Part shown: positions 1 through 7,154 of the stretch, one piece after another
Numbering within the stretch: position 1 is the stretch's first letter
How the letters are laid out: every line of letters starts with the position of its first letter
Source of the DNA: a virus
Direction: 5' to 3' (one strand)
Virus record (IMG/VR): IMGVR_UViG_3300018984_000011
Span: 1-21,774 of that record
DNA length: 21,774 bases
Made by a program: the position numbers and the translations under genes
The notes under the pieces: generated by a model
What the model saw: the letters and a program-made list of their open reading frames with translations, nothing else
What the model was told of the DNA's origin: nothing
The model's database searches: none

Positions 1-3000
1 GCCCGCGACCGCCGACAAGATCCGCGCCGAATCCCCCAGCCCGGCGACACGTCCCTGCGCCGACGAAGCCGACCGCAACTGCGCCGTCGTCTGACGAAGC
101 GACTGATCCGACGCCTTCGCAGCCGACGTCGCGATCCGCTCCGCCTCAGCGTCGCCCATCGCCGCCAACTGCTGCGCCAGCCGGCCATACCCGCGCGACG
201 CGATCGTCTCCACGTTGTTCACGAACGCCGTCGCGTCCCGCACCCCACCCGCCAACGCACCAGCGAACCGGCCCAGCGGCGTCAGGCTCGCCCGGGACTT
301 CTGCTGCGCCTGCCGCGCCTCCAACGCACCCAACTGCCGCGTCGCAGCCGCCACCGCGTCACGCTTCTTCGCCAACGCCGCCTCAGCGCCCGCGATCTGA
401 GACGCCGTAGCGCCCTTCTTCCGCCGCACTTCAGCGAGCCGCAACTCCGCGACCCGCACCGCGTCGATCGCCTGCCGCTGCCGCGTCGTCGCCTTCAACA
501 AGTCATCCGGCGTCACCGGCGGCCCGAGCTTCGCGTCGAACCTCGAGAAGAACTCCGACACCGGGATCTGCCCGCCGTCCGCGTACCCCTTGACGACGCC
601 GCCGTCAGCGAACCGCTGCGCGTTGATCTTCTGCAACAGGGGCAGATTCTTCCGGGTCGCCGCAGCGTTCACCACGAACTCACCCGACGACAGCCACGCC
701 GGCACGTTGTCCTCACGAGGTCCACCCAGACCGAGCGGGATCATGCCGCCGTCGGCTCGCGCCTCGCGCGTCTGCCCACCCGTCGTGATGTTGACCGACT
801 CGCCACGGATCCGATACGTCACGACCCGGCCGTCGATCCGGGACATCTTCGTGATGACCTCATTCAGCGCCGAGTTCAACCCTTCGAACCCGTTCGCCTT
901 GATCGCGGTAGTGACCGTCTTCGGCACCTCACGCAGGATGTCGCTGTAACGCTTCGTCGCCCCACCGGCGAGCCCAGCGGCCTTGCCTGTCCGGTCAATC
1001 TGGCCCGCAAGCTGAGCCGCCGTCTTCGACACCGCCGACTGACTCGCCCCGCTCTTGACCATCGTGTCGATGACCTTCAAACCAGCATCGACAAGCTCGC
1101 GCATCGACGCCCTAGCGTTCAGCGTCGCCTCACTGTTACCGCGGAGCTCCTTGCTGGCGCCCTTCGCGGCATCCTTCACGCCCGCCAGCGACCGCGCGAA
1201 CGCGTCGTTCGCCGACTCCTGGTTCAACGCCCCAGCCAACGCGAGCACCGCCTCAGAGAGGCCTTCGATCTCCTTCTTCGCGTCCTCCGCCGACCGACCC
1301 ACACCGAGAACAGCCTTCGTCATCGGGGTCTGCGCATCAGCGGCCTTCTTCGCAGCCTCAGCAGCCGCATCCACGGCCTTCTCGTAAGCCTTGAACTGGT
1401 ACCCGACCTGCTCACGAACCTCGGGGTTGTCGATAGACGCGAGGAGGCGGTCGAACGCCGCCTTCGCCTCATCAGCGCGGCCGTTCTGCACCAGCCGCGC
1501 CAAGCCCTCATCCAACTGGTGAACCTGAGCGTTGAACTGCGACGCCCCCACACCCATGTCGAGCATCCGGTTTACGAACCCGGTCATCGACCCGTTGTGG
1601 GCGTTGTCCGCCGCAATCGCGAACTTGTCCAACGCCTCGCTCGTGTTTTCGACATTCCTCTCGAAGAGACCGAACGTCGACGTCGAGAACGCCTCAAGCC
1701 CAGCGCCGGCCAAGGCGCCAGTCCGCCCGAACGAGTCGAGCGCCGCGTCGAGCTCCTTCGCCTCAACCGTCGCCACGCTCATCGCGCCCGACAAGGCCGC
1801 GAACTCCACCGCAGCAGCCGCGACGCCGACCACCGTTATGGCCTTACCTGCAACCGCCATCGCCTTGCCCGTGGCGGTCGACGTGACGCCGAGAGTCTGC
1901 ATCGCAGTGCGCAGTTCGATGATCCGCGGGATCGTCACCAGCGCCGCACCACCCAACAGGGCCGCGCCGCTTGCCGCCGCCGCAAGCGCCACCGCGCCCT
2001 GCTGCATCTCAGGAGAAAGGGCGCCGAACGCGTCGACGCCCTTCTCCGCGGTCTGCACCAGCGCCCGCAGCGCATCGTTCGCGCCCGACCCCGACTGGAT
2101 CAGCGCCGAATCGATCGACCCCTGCAACCGGTCCAAGTCACCCGCGAGGTTCTGCGTCTTCAGCGCCGCCGTCTCCGTGGCGTGACCCTGGTCGTTGACA
2201 GCGCCCTGCCACTTCCTCGCCGCCTCCGCACCGCCCTCCATCACCAGAGCAGCGACCCGGTAGGCGTCCGTACCGAAGATCGTCTTCAGGGCGCTGATCT
2301 GCTGCTCCTGCGACAACCCCGACAAGCTCGTCTTCAGTTCCTCAGCGATACCCGCGAACGGGATCATCTGCCCCTGCGCGTCGAAGAACTCGAGCCCAAG
2401 CTCCTCCATCAACGTCGCGGCCTCTTTCGAGGTCGGCGTCAGCGACAAGAGCATCGTCTTGAACGACGTACCAGCGTCCGACCCGATCAGCCCAGCGGAC
2501 GCGAACTGGGCGAGCGCCCCAGTCGTCTCCTCGATCGACAAGCCCGACTGGTTCGCGATCAGACCGACCTGGTTCAACGCCGCGCCCATGTCGTGCACGG
2601 ACCCCTGCGCCTTACCGGCCCCCGCGGACAGCAGGTCCGCGACGTGAGTGACGTCGCCGCCCTTCAGACCGAACTGCGTCAACGCTGAAGCCGACGTCTC
2701 CGCGGCCTCCGCCACCGACAGGCCACCAGCAGCCGCAAGGTCAAGGGCGCCCCGGAGACCGCCGCCGAGGATGTCCCGAGTCGCGACACCCGCCTTCGCG
2801 AGTTCCTCGATGCCCTGCGCGGCCTCCACCGCACTGAACGCCGTGTCCGCGCCGGCCTTCACCGCCGCCTCACGCAACGCCGCCAACTCAGAAGCCGTCC
2901 CCCGAGTCGCGGCCGCAACAGCAGACATCTGCTTGTCGAAGTCAGCGAACGCCTTGACCGCTGCACCCACGCCAGCAGCCAGCGCCACGCCGGCACCACC

Positions 3001-3171
3001 GACAGCGGTCCCGAGAGTCGTCCACTCCTGGGCGTTTTTGCCAGCAGATCGCTCAGCAGCCGTAGAGAAGTCCGAGACCGACTTACGAGCCGCGGCGAGG
3101 CTGCCCTGGAAACTGGCGATGTCCGCCTTCAGGGTCACGGACACGACGCGGTTGCCGCCGAACAGGGCCAT
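1..3171 (-). CDS. Tape measure protein (3' end cut by the window edge)
   Basis: Sets tail length and is carried inside the tail tube; it may also help DNA entry. 1057 codons are present from the ATG at 3171 and the frame is still open at base 1, so the C-terminus is missing. The first third looks like the TP901-type tape measure core (about residues 60-260), rich in Ala and Gly helices. Two hydrophobic stretches follow (around residues 370-450). Near residue 810 there is a segment with DNVPAWLSSGEF and a following NLPLLQKIN, a familiar signature in tape measures of actinobacterial phages. A charged helix with coiled-coil character lies near residues 890-960. A purine-rich GGGGG sequence precedes the ATG, and the gene starts 15 bases after the frameshifted chaperone ends. 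Position, length and composition all agree with the call. Confidence 0.95.
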   Translation of the reverse strand, partial: MALFGGNRVVSVTLKADIASFQGSLAAARKSVSDFSTAAERSAGKNAQEWTTLGTAVGGAGVALAAGVGAAVKAFADFDKQMSAVAAATRGTASELAALREAAVKAGADTAFSAVEAAQGIEELAKAGVATRDILGGGLRGALDLAAAGGLSVAEAAETSASALTQFGLKGGDVTHVADLLSAGAGKAQGSVHDMGAALNQVGLIANQSGLSIEETTGALAQFASAGLIGSDAGTSFKTMLLSLTPTSKEAATLMEELGLEFFDAQGQMIPFAGIAEELKTSLSGLSQEQQISALKTIFGTDAYRVAALVMEGGAEAARKWQGAVNDQGHATETAALKTQNLAGDLDRLQGSIDSALIQSGSGANDALRALVQTAEKGVDAFGALSPEMQQGAVALAAAASGAALLGGAALVTIPRIIELRTAMQTLGVTSTATGKAMAVAGKAITVVGVAAAAVEFAALSGAMSVATVEAKELDAALDSFGRTGALAGAGLEAFSTSTFGLFERNVENTSEALDKFAIAADNAHNGSMTGFVNRMLDMGVGASQFNAQVHQLDEGLARLVQNGRADEAKAAFDRLLASIDNPEVREQVGYQFKAYEKAVDAAAEAAKKAADAQTPMTKAVLGVGRSAEDAKKEIEGLSEAVLALAGALNQESANDAFARSLAGVKDAAKGASKELRGNSEATLNARASMRELVDAGLKVIDTMVKSGASQSAVSKTAAQLAGQIDRTGKAAGLAGGATKRYSDILREVPKTVTTAIKANGFEGLNSALNEVITKMSRIDGRVVTYRIRGESVNITTGGQTREARADGGMIPLGLGGPREDNVPAWLSSGEFVVNAAATRKNLPLLQKINAQRFADGGVVKGYADGGQIPVSEFFSRFDAKLGPPVTPDDLLKATTRQRQAIDAVRVAELRLAEVRRKKGATASQIAGAEAALAKKRDAVAAATRQLGALEARQAQQKSRASLTPLGRFAGALAGGVRDATAFVNNVETIASRGYGRLAQQLAAMGDAEAERIATSAAKASDQSLRQTTAQLRSASSAQGRVAGLGDSARILSAVAG

Positions 3172-3186
3172 GACAACCCCCGTCCG

Positions 3187-4082
3187 CTATTCGTCTGTGA
3201 GGTCTACGCGTCGCGCACCAAACTTCAATGCCTGCGGGTTGCGGATGTTCGCCTTGCCGCCATCGCTGTGATCGTGGGCGCGTTGCGCTGACGAGTCGCA
3301 GCCGTAACACCGCACGGGGCCGGTCGCCTCATAACCCCACTCGGCTTCCGGGTTGTTCGGGTCAGCCCGCGGGTCCGTCGTCTCCGACAGCGGAAACCCG
3401 CACCCGGGGCAGAGGTCGTCTTCGTACGCCTGCAACGCGACCGCGAGGTCGCTGTCCGCTTCCGTCCACTTCTCGGCCGGCGACCGCTCGCCCCGCAACA
3501 CCGACAGCGGCACACCCCACGACCGCGCGGTCCGGAGCTCCCTTAGGACTTGGGCGTTTCGCGGGCGACCGAGGCCGCGTACGAGAAAGGGACCTCAGTC
3601 CGCCGCTCCCAAGACGCACGCTTGAACGTGTCCAGGAGAAGGTCGAACTGCCCCTCACCGATCACGGCCCGCACCTTGCGCCACTGCTCAGCGGTCAGCC
3701 CGTCGATGGACCCGGCCGCGAACGTCGCGTAGGTGCGCTCCGCCTCCGGCACGTCATCGCCGTGCTCCGCCTTCAACGCCGCGTCGACCGCCTCGAACTG
3801 CTCCCGCGTCACCGCACGGAACCGGAACGTCCGCGCCGACGCGTCGATCTCGTCGCGGATCTCGTCCATGCGGCGCACCATCGCCGCCTGCCCACCACCG
3901 GCGCCCAACGTCGCCTCACCAGCCGCCGACTCACGCCGCGCCTGGTCCTGCAACCGGTTGAGCTCCGCGTCCAGCTCCTCGTACTCAGCGACCAAGTCGC
4001 TGCGCGCGTACACAGTCGCCGCGCGCTCCGGCAGCTTCGCGCCAGAGATCCACGCGTCGATGTCCAGATCTTTGCCAGCCAA
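3187..4082 (-). CDS. Tail assembly chaperone, long form made by -1 frameshift
   Basis: Equivalent of lambda gpGT. Translation starts at 4082, shifts back one base at the slippery heptamer 3585-3591 and continues to the stop at 3187, giving about 298 residues. The -1 frame is fully open from the heptamer through the motif RTARSWGVPLSVLRG, which is typical of the second chaperone in actinobacterial phages, and has no good start of its own near its beginning. The frameshift-specific part carries two CxxC pairs (CPGC and CYGC), suggesting a zinc-binding domain. Such fusions assemble tail tube subunits around the tape measure, whose gene follows directly. The product is inferred from family knowledge and the sequence; the shift has not been shown by experiment. 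Confidence 0.88.
3543..4082 (-). CDS. Tail assembly chaperone, short form (gpG-like)
   Basis: The unshifted product, 179 residues, expected to be the more abundant of the two chaperones. I place the start at a TTG at 4082 because a strong GGGAGGGG lies six bases upstream and the resulting N-terminus (LAGKDLDIDAW) matches the usual chaperone start. A further upstream TTG at 4109 would put the ribosome site inside the gene. The protein is acidic and helical, with residues LVAEYEELDAELNRL forming a likely amphipathic helix. It ends at the TAA at 3543, 42 bases past the slippery site. It lies between the major tail protein and the tape measure, the standard position. Confidence 0.9.
   Translation of the reverse strand: MAGKDLDIDAWISGAKLPERAATVYARSDLVAEYEELDAELNRLQDQARRESAAGEATLGAGGGQAAMVRRMDEIRDEIDASARTFRFRAVTREQFEAVDAALKAEHGDDVPEAERTYATFAAGSIDGLTAEQWRKVRAVIGEGQFDLLLDTFKRASWERRTEVPFSYAASVARETPKS
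3560..3591 (-). other. -1 programmed frameshift site with downstream stem-loop
   Basis: On the coding strand the zero frame reads GTC CCT TTC, so bases 3591-3585 form C CCT TTC, a perfect X XXY YYZ heptamer. After a five-base spacer (TCGTA) comes a short GC-only stem, CGCGG at 3579-3575 with CCGCG at 3564-3560 and a ten-base loop. Both tRNAs re-pair well after slipping, and the new frame stays open to the end of the second chaperone. The hairpin is small, so its role as a stimulator is an inference. Confidence 0.88.
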
Positions 4083-4117
4083 GGGAAGCCCCTCCCATAC
4101 TCGCCCCAAGGGATGAA

Positions 4118-4153
4118 CAGCCGCCCGGCGGTGGGGCTACCGCCGGGCGGCTG
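4118..4153 (-). terminator. Strong hairpin after the major tail protein gene
   Basis: A perfect 15-base inverted repeat (plus-strand arms CAGCCGCCCGGCGGT at 4118-4132 and its complement at 4139-4153) with a six-base loop, 12 bases beyond the major tail protein stop. On the coding strand it is followed by TTCATCCCTT, only moderately T-rich, so it may be a partial terminator or an RNA-stabilising end rather than a full stop. It would favour the tube protein over the chaperones downstream. Confidence 0.75.
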
Positions 4154-4165
4154 ACTTGCGGCCGG

Positions 4166-4666
4166 TCAGGCGATGACAGCGACGCGGCGGTAGTACTTGT
4201 CGCGCGGAGAGAGGGACTGGGTGATGCCCAGCTTCCCGTTCTCCTCCGGCGGCAGGTCACGCTGCGCGCCACACGTCACCGGCAGGACGTTGACCTTGTC
4301 CGCGACAGCGACGACCTGGTCGTAGGGCACGCCCCACCGCTCGACGATGTTCCCGACCGCGCGCTCCGTCAGAGCCAGCGCGGCCTTGTCGTTCACCGCC
4401 GACAGGATGTTCGTGTTGTACGTGATCTCCAGGGACCGAGTGATACGACCGGGCTGGGAGTAGTTCTCCGTGTCACACAGCCGCTTGTCATCGACCGTGT
4501 CCTCCGACACCGACGGGTTGTACCCACCGAGCCGGATGTAGCACGTCAGATCCACGACCGTGCCGGCCGTCAGCTCCGCGACCGTGGGTGTAGCAGGGTT
4601 CGCGATCGCAGGCACCCACAGGACCAGCAGGTTGCCGTCAGCGGGGACAGAAAGAGGCTTAGGCAT
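4166..4666 (-). CDS. Major tail (tube) protein
   Basis: Forms the repeating ring of the non-contractile tail tube. The 166-residue product starts at an ATG with a very strong AAGGAGG eight bases upstream, in keeping with a highly expressed structural gene. The N-terminal region (MPKPLSVPADGNLLVLWVP) is typical of tube proteins in actinobacterial siphophages. A central segment around residues 50-80 (EDTVDDKRLCD, then RITRSLEITYNTN) fits the beta-rich tube fold. It follows the tail terminator and a short accessory gene and is followed by a strong hairpin and the chaperones, the standard context. The call rests on resemblance and position; no catalytic motif is expected. Confidence 0.85.
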   Translation of the reverse strand: MPKPLSVPADGNLLVLWVPAIANPATPTVAELTAGTVVDLTCYIRLGGYNPSVSEDTVDDKRLCDTENYSQPGRITRSLEITYNTNILSAVNDKAALALTERAVGNIVERWGVPYDQVVAVADKVNVLPVTCGAQRDLPPEENGKLGITQSLSPRDKYYRRVAVIA

Positions 4667-4669
4667 CGG

Positions 4670-4879
4670 TCACGCCTCCTTGTTCCCGGCGACCCCGCCG
4701 CGCGGGTTCCCCGCCTTGTCGGTGTTGAACTTCGGCTCCCGGGCGATGGCCCGGTGCCCCTCGTTGACGGGGTAGCCAGCGACGACCTCGAACTGCTCCT
4801 TGAACGCCTCGAGGTACTCCTCGGACACATCCATGGCGTGGCCGGTGGTCTTATCGCGCACCCAGACGAATTTGGGCAT
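4670..4879 (-). CDS. Small conserved-looking protein before the major tail gene
   Basis: 69 residues, ATG start with AAGGAGA five bases upstream, so probably well translated. The N-terminus MPKFVWVRDKTTGHAMDVSE looks like a small single-domain protein, followed by an acidic-aromatic helix and a Lys/Gly-rich tail (DKAGNPRGG). Short proteins of this style are found beside the major tail gene in actinobacterial phages, but I cannot name a function. It ends three bases before the major tail ATG, and its own 3' end carries the ribosome site of that gene, so the two are translationally coupled. Confidence 0.8.
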   Translation of the reverse strand: MPKFVWVRDKTTGHAMDVSEEYLEAFKEQFEVVAGYPVNEGHRAIAREPKFNTDKAGNPRGGVAGNKEA

Positions 4880-4954
4880 GCGTGTCTCCTTATCTGGGGT
4901 GAGCGGACAAGACCCAGCCAGCCCCGGCCAGGGAGAACAACACGAGAAGGACGC

Positions 4955-5389
4955 TCAGCCCGCCACGGTGGACAGGCGGTACACGTCCGAGATGTAGAGC
5001 AGAGGAGGCGTCACGTCGTCATCACGCAGCAACGCAGACGACGACTCATGACTCACCGGGAACGCACGCCGGCCCGCCACCGTCAGCCGCGCGTCCAGGA
5101 CAGCGCCACGGACACGCTCAACGGCCCACAGCACTTCGCTCGCGGTCTTCCCGACGCAGGTGACGCGGACCGCCTGCTCGAGGCGGTCACTGACCACCAC
5201 GAGCTCCTCACGATCCGACAAGCCACCGTCGGGAAACACCACCACGTACGGCGTGACCGGGGCGACCGGCCCTCCACCCGGTGGGACGGGCGCGGGCGGC
5301 ACCACACCCACATGCACAGTCAGGTTCGGAACCGCCCGAAGCGCAGCAACGAACGCCTCGACCTGGGGGCGGACCGCGACCGTGGTCAC
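4955..5389 (-). CDS. Tail terminator protein
   Basis: 144 residues, GTG start overlapping the stop of the upstream gene as GTGA. Its order after the tail completion protein and before the major tail gene, its length, and its pattern (an N-terminal helix, PYVVVFPDGG strands, then VRVTCVGKTASEVLWAVERVRGAV split in two by a helix) fit the DUF3168/gpU-like tail terminators that cap the tail tube and join it to the head. A proline-rich loop (PPAPVPPGGG, residues 31-40) is the odd part. A 75-base gap follows, in which I see only the ribosome site of the next gene and no convincing promoter. Confidence 0.75.
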   Translation of the reverse strand: MTTVAVRPQVEAFVAALRAVPNLTVHVGVVPPAPVPPGGGPVAPVTPYVVVFPDGGLSDREELVVVSDRLEQAVRVTCVGKTASEVLWAVERVRGAVLDARLTVAGRRAFPVSHESSSALLRDDDVTPPLLYISDVYRLSTVAG

Positions 5390-5757
5390 TTGAAGACCGC
5401 CCGCGTCGCCACGTCAGCGAGGTGGAACTCCAGCAAGGGGATCTCGCGGTTCACCGGGGCCATGAAATCCCGCGACGGCGGACCGTTCGACGTCCCCTCG
5501 TACACGACGCCGCCAAGCGACCCCGACCCGCCGAGCGTGGGACCGATCTCCGCGTCGAGGCCGCGAACGTCGTAGCTGATAGCCCGCGACAGACCCGGGA
5601 AGTGCTTCGACCCCGCCAGGTCGCGGATCAGACCGTTCTTGATGTTCAAGGCGGCCCGCTCGATGACCTTCGCCGACTCCAACGTCACCTCACGCGACGC
5701 CGCGCCCAACTCGATCCCCAGCGCCCGCACCTCGTCGGAGTTCACAGTGACCCGCAT
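5386..5757 (-). CDS. Tail completion / neck protein (HK97 gp10-like)
   Basis: 123 residues, ATG start overlapping the previous stop as TGATG. The N-terminal half is a helix-rich segment (EVRALGIELGAASREV, then KVIERAALNIKNGLIRDLAG) followed by HFPGLSRAISYDV and a glycine-rich loop, then ending in a hydrophobic helix. This layout matches the small HK97 gp10-like minor tail component that sits between the head-tail stopper and the tail terminator. The assignment is from pattern and gene order; I see no catalytic site. Confidence 0.7.
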   Translation of the reverse strand: MRVTVNSDEVRALGIELGAASREVTLESAKVIERAALNIKNGLIRDLAGSKHFPGLSRAISYDVRGLDAEIGPTLGGSGSLGGVVYEGTSNGPPSRDFMAPVNREIPLLEFHLADVATRAVFK

Positions 5758-5951
5758 CAGCGGTCACCATCCATGCGGTCCCGGATCAAGGTGTCCTCCG
5801 CGAGGCGCATCATGCCCAGCGCCTCAGTCAACGCCAGATCGTCACCGTCGCCGTCCACAGCCTCAACCCAGTCCGCGAGGTCACCGTCAGGCGTAGCCCG
5901 TCGTTCGATGGTGATCAGCGCCACCCTCATGCCAACCGGCTCTGCACTCAT
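5757..5951 (-). CDS. Small acidic hypothetical protein in the neck gene cluster
   Basis: 64 residues, ATG start overlapping the previous stop as TGATG and ending in the same kind of overlap with the next gene, so it is part of a coupled series. The sequence is acidic (DLADWVEAVDGDGDDLA) with a strand-like start (MRVALITIERR) and a short C-terminal helix. I do not recognise a family. Position between the stopper and the completion protein suggests a small neck accessory role, but this is only by association. Confidence 0.7.
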   Translation of the reverse strand: MSAEPVGMRVALITIERRATPDGDLADWVEAVDGDGDDLALTEALGMMRLAEDTLIRDRMDGDR

Positions 5952-6355
5952 CAGCCCTGCACCTCCTCACACGCCGCCGTCCGATGGGTCGCGTGCGTCT
6001 TCGCCGGCAACATCGCCCGCACCCGATACACCCGACCCACCAACTCCACGTCCTGCCCGGCAGCCATCACCGTCACCACGTCGCCCCGCTCCAACAGCGG
6101 CGCCGACATCGGCAACTGCAACGCCACCGACAGGACCGTCCACACGAACTCACCGGCAGTCGGAGTCGCCGGCTGCACGTTCGGGACCTGCACCCGAGCC
6201 GGCCCCACATACACGGCCACCGGCGCAGTCGGCGTCTCCCGCCCAGTCGACTCGTCCCACGTTGACGCGCCCGACGCCCGCGTCACCATGACCACATCCT
6301 GAAGCAACGACTCGAAAGCAGCGCGCCCCGCCGCCGTCGCCGAAGCCGCAGTCAC
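5951..6355 (-). CDS. Head-tail stopper (DUF6093-like)
   Basis: 134 residues, GTG start overlapping the connector stop as GTGA. After an N-terminal helix (AAFESLLQDVVMVTRA) comes a beta-rich body: TWDESTGRETPT, VYVGPARVQVP, then ERGDVVTVMAAGQDVELVGRVYRV split by turns. That succession of a short tag, an xYxGPARVQ strand and a GDVVTV strand is familiar from stopper proteins of actinobacterial phages, which close the head after packaging and form the platform for the tail. Gene order supports it. Confidence 0.75.
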   Translation of the reverse strand: MTAASATAAGRAAFESLLQDVVMVTRASGASTWDESTGRETPTAPVAVYVGPARVQVPNVQPATPTAGEFVWTVLSVALQLPMSAPLLERGDVVTVMAAGQDVELVGRVYRVRAMLPAKTHATHRTAACEEVQG

Positions 6356-6750
6356 CAGAACCGGCCCGCCACATCAGGCGCCCCATACGGACGAACCGTG
6401 AACGCCGCACCCGACCCGCCAGACGTCGCAGGCGGGGCCAACAGATCCCACTCGAGATCCGTCAGATCCAGCCCCGCAGCCGCGGTCTCCGTACGCCGGT
6501 ACGAATAGTCGTCGATCGACTCACTGAGCTTCCCCTCAGGGTTCCGCAAGCCACGCGCCACCGCACCAGCCACAACAGACTGCGCAATCACAGCGAGATC
6601 CGGGGAAGCAGCGACACGGCCCACAAGATCCGGGAACCGCAGGCGCACCCGCGCCTCCACATACGCCAACCACTGAGTAGCCGCCGCCGACTCAGCCTCC
6701 GTCAACGGACGCATCAGCGCCGTACCCACATCAGCAACCGAAGCGAACAC
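6352..6750 (-). CDS. Head-tail connector protein (adaptor)
   Basis: 132 residues, GTG start with GAGGGGG upstream. The N-terminal two thirds is helical: VGTALMRPLTEAESAAATQW, VEARVRLRFPDL, then AVIAQSVVAGAVARGLRNPEG, followed by a polar stretch with SIDDYSYRRTET and a C-terminal tail ending FTVRPYGAPDVAGRFW. This is the usual layout of the adaptor that binds the portal (HK97 gp6 / SPP1 gp15 class). It begins the neck gene cluster after the capsid genes. Confidence 0.8.
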   Translation of the reverse strand: MFASVADVGTALMRPLTEAESAAATQWLAYVEARVRLRFPDLVGRVAASPDLAVIAQSVVAGAVARGLRNPEGKLSESIDDYSYRRTETAAAGLDLTDLEWDLLAPPATSGGSGAAFTVRPYGAPDVAGRFW

Positions 6751-6772
6751 GACACCCCCTCACGAAGAACCA

Positions 6773-6806
6773 GGCCGGCCGGGCGCTTCCCCACGACCGG
6801 CCGACC
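6773..6806 (-). terminator. Candidate hairpin between capsid and connector genes
   Basis: Arms GGCCGGCCGG (6773-6782) and CCGGCCGACC (6797-6806) pair over ten bases with a 14-base loop. The one imperfect position is a G-U pair in minus-strand RNA but a C-A mismatch in plus-strand RNA, so the structure favours the direction of the genes. It is followed by TGGTTCTTCG, weakly T-rich. Could be an attenuator or an RNA-stability element. Confidence 0.45.
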
Positions 6807-6812
6807 CGGAAC

Positions 6813-7154
6813 TCACTCGACCGCTACGCCAGCGGCAGCCACAGCCGCCACGATGTCGTCGCGGGTAGCGTCGTCCTCGACCTCGACGCCGTGGGACTGC
6901 GCGTACGCAACCCACGCCGCCTTCGCCGAACCAGGACCCGACTTCGGCGGAGGCGCATCGCCCTCGTCGACCACGGCGGCGGCAGGATCCACCGGCGCAG
7001 CCGCAGGGGCCGCGTCCTCAACCCATACGTTCGGGTTCTGGATCTGCTCGACCGCCCACCCCGGCAGGTCCGCCTCGACGAGGCCAGCGGAGCACAGGAA
7101 CGCCCCGCCCGACTCGTCCGCGACGATCACGTTCTCGACCAGGCGGCGGCCCAT
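6813..7154 (-). CDS. Small protein after the major capsid gene, C-terminal SAP/Rho-N-like segment
   Basis: 113 residues, ATG start overlapping the capsid stop as TGATG; a longer upstream reading would run into the capsid gene. Residues 1-45 are a compact, strand-rich segment (GRRLVENVIVADESGGAFL), followed by a low-complexity Ala/Pro/Asp linker (about residues 47-75) and a C-terminal helix-turn-helix-like piece (AKAAWVAYAQSHGVEVED, then DDIVAAVAAAG). Short Rho-N/HeH-like tails of this kind occur in proteins encoded beside phage capsid genes. Function is not known; it could be a minor head component. Confidence 0.75.
   Translation of the reverse strand: MGRRLVENVIVADESGGAFLCSAGLVEADLPGWAVEQIQNPNVWVEDAAPAAAPVDPAAAVVDEGDAPPPKSGPGSAKAAWVAYAQSHGVEVEDDATRDDIVAAVAAAGVAVE

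Noticed and set aside
1519-2688. 389-codon plus-strand open frame opposite the tape measure
   Set aside because: Same kind of low-information Arg-rich shadow; the minus-strand tape measure is continuous through it.
3187-3513. Second chaperone read as an independent gene from the GTG at 3513
   Set aside because: The conserved motif begins upstream of that GTG, no ribosome site precedes it, and the frame joins the first chaperone through the slippery heptamer.
3543-3560. Frameshift at the ACG CCC AAG sequence next to the first chaperone's stop
   Set aside because: It does not fit X XXY YYZ in the zero frame; the C CCT TTC site 42 bases upstream of the stop fits exactly.
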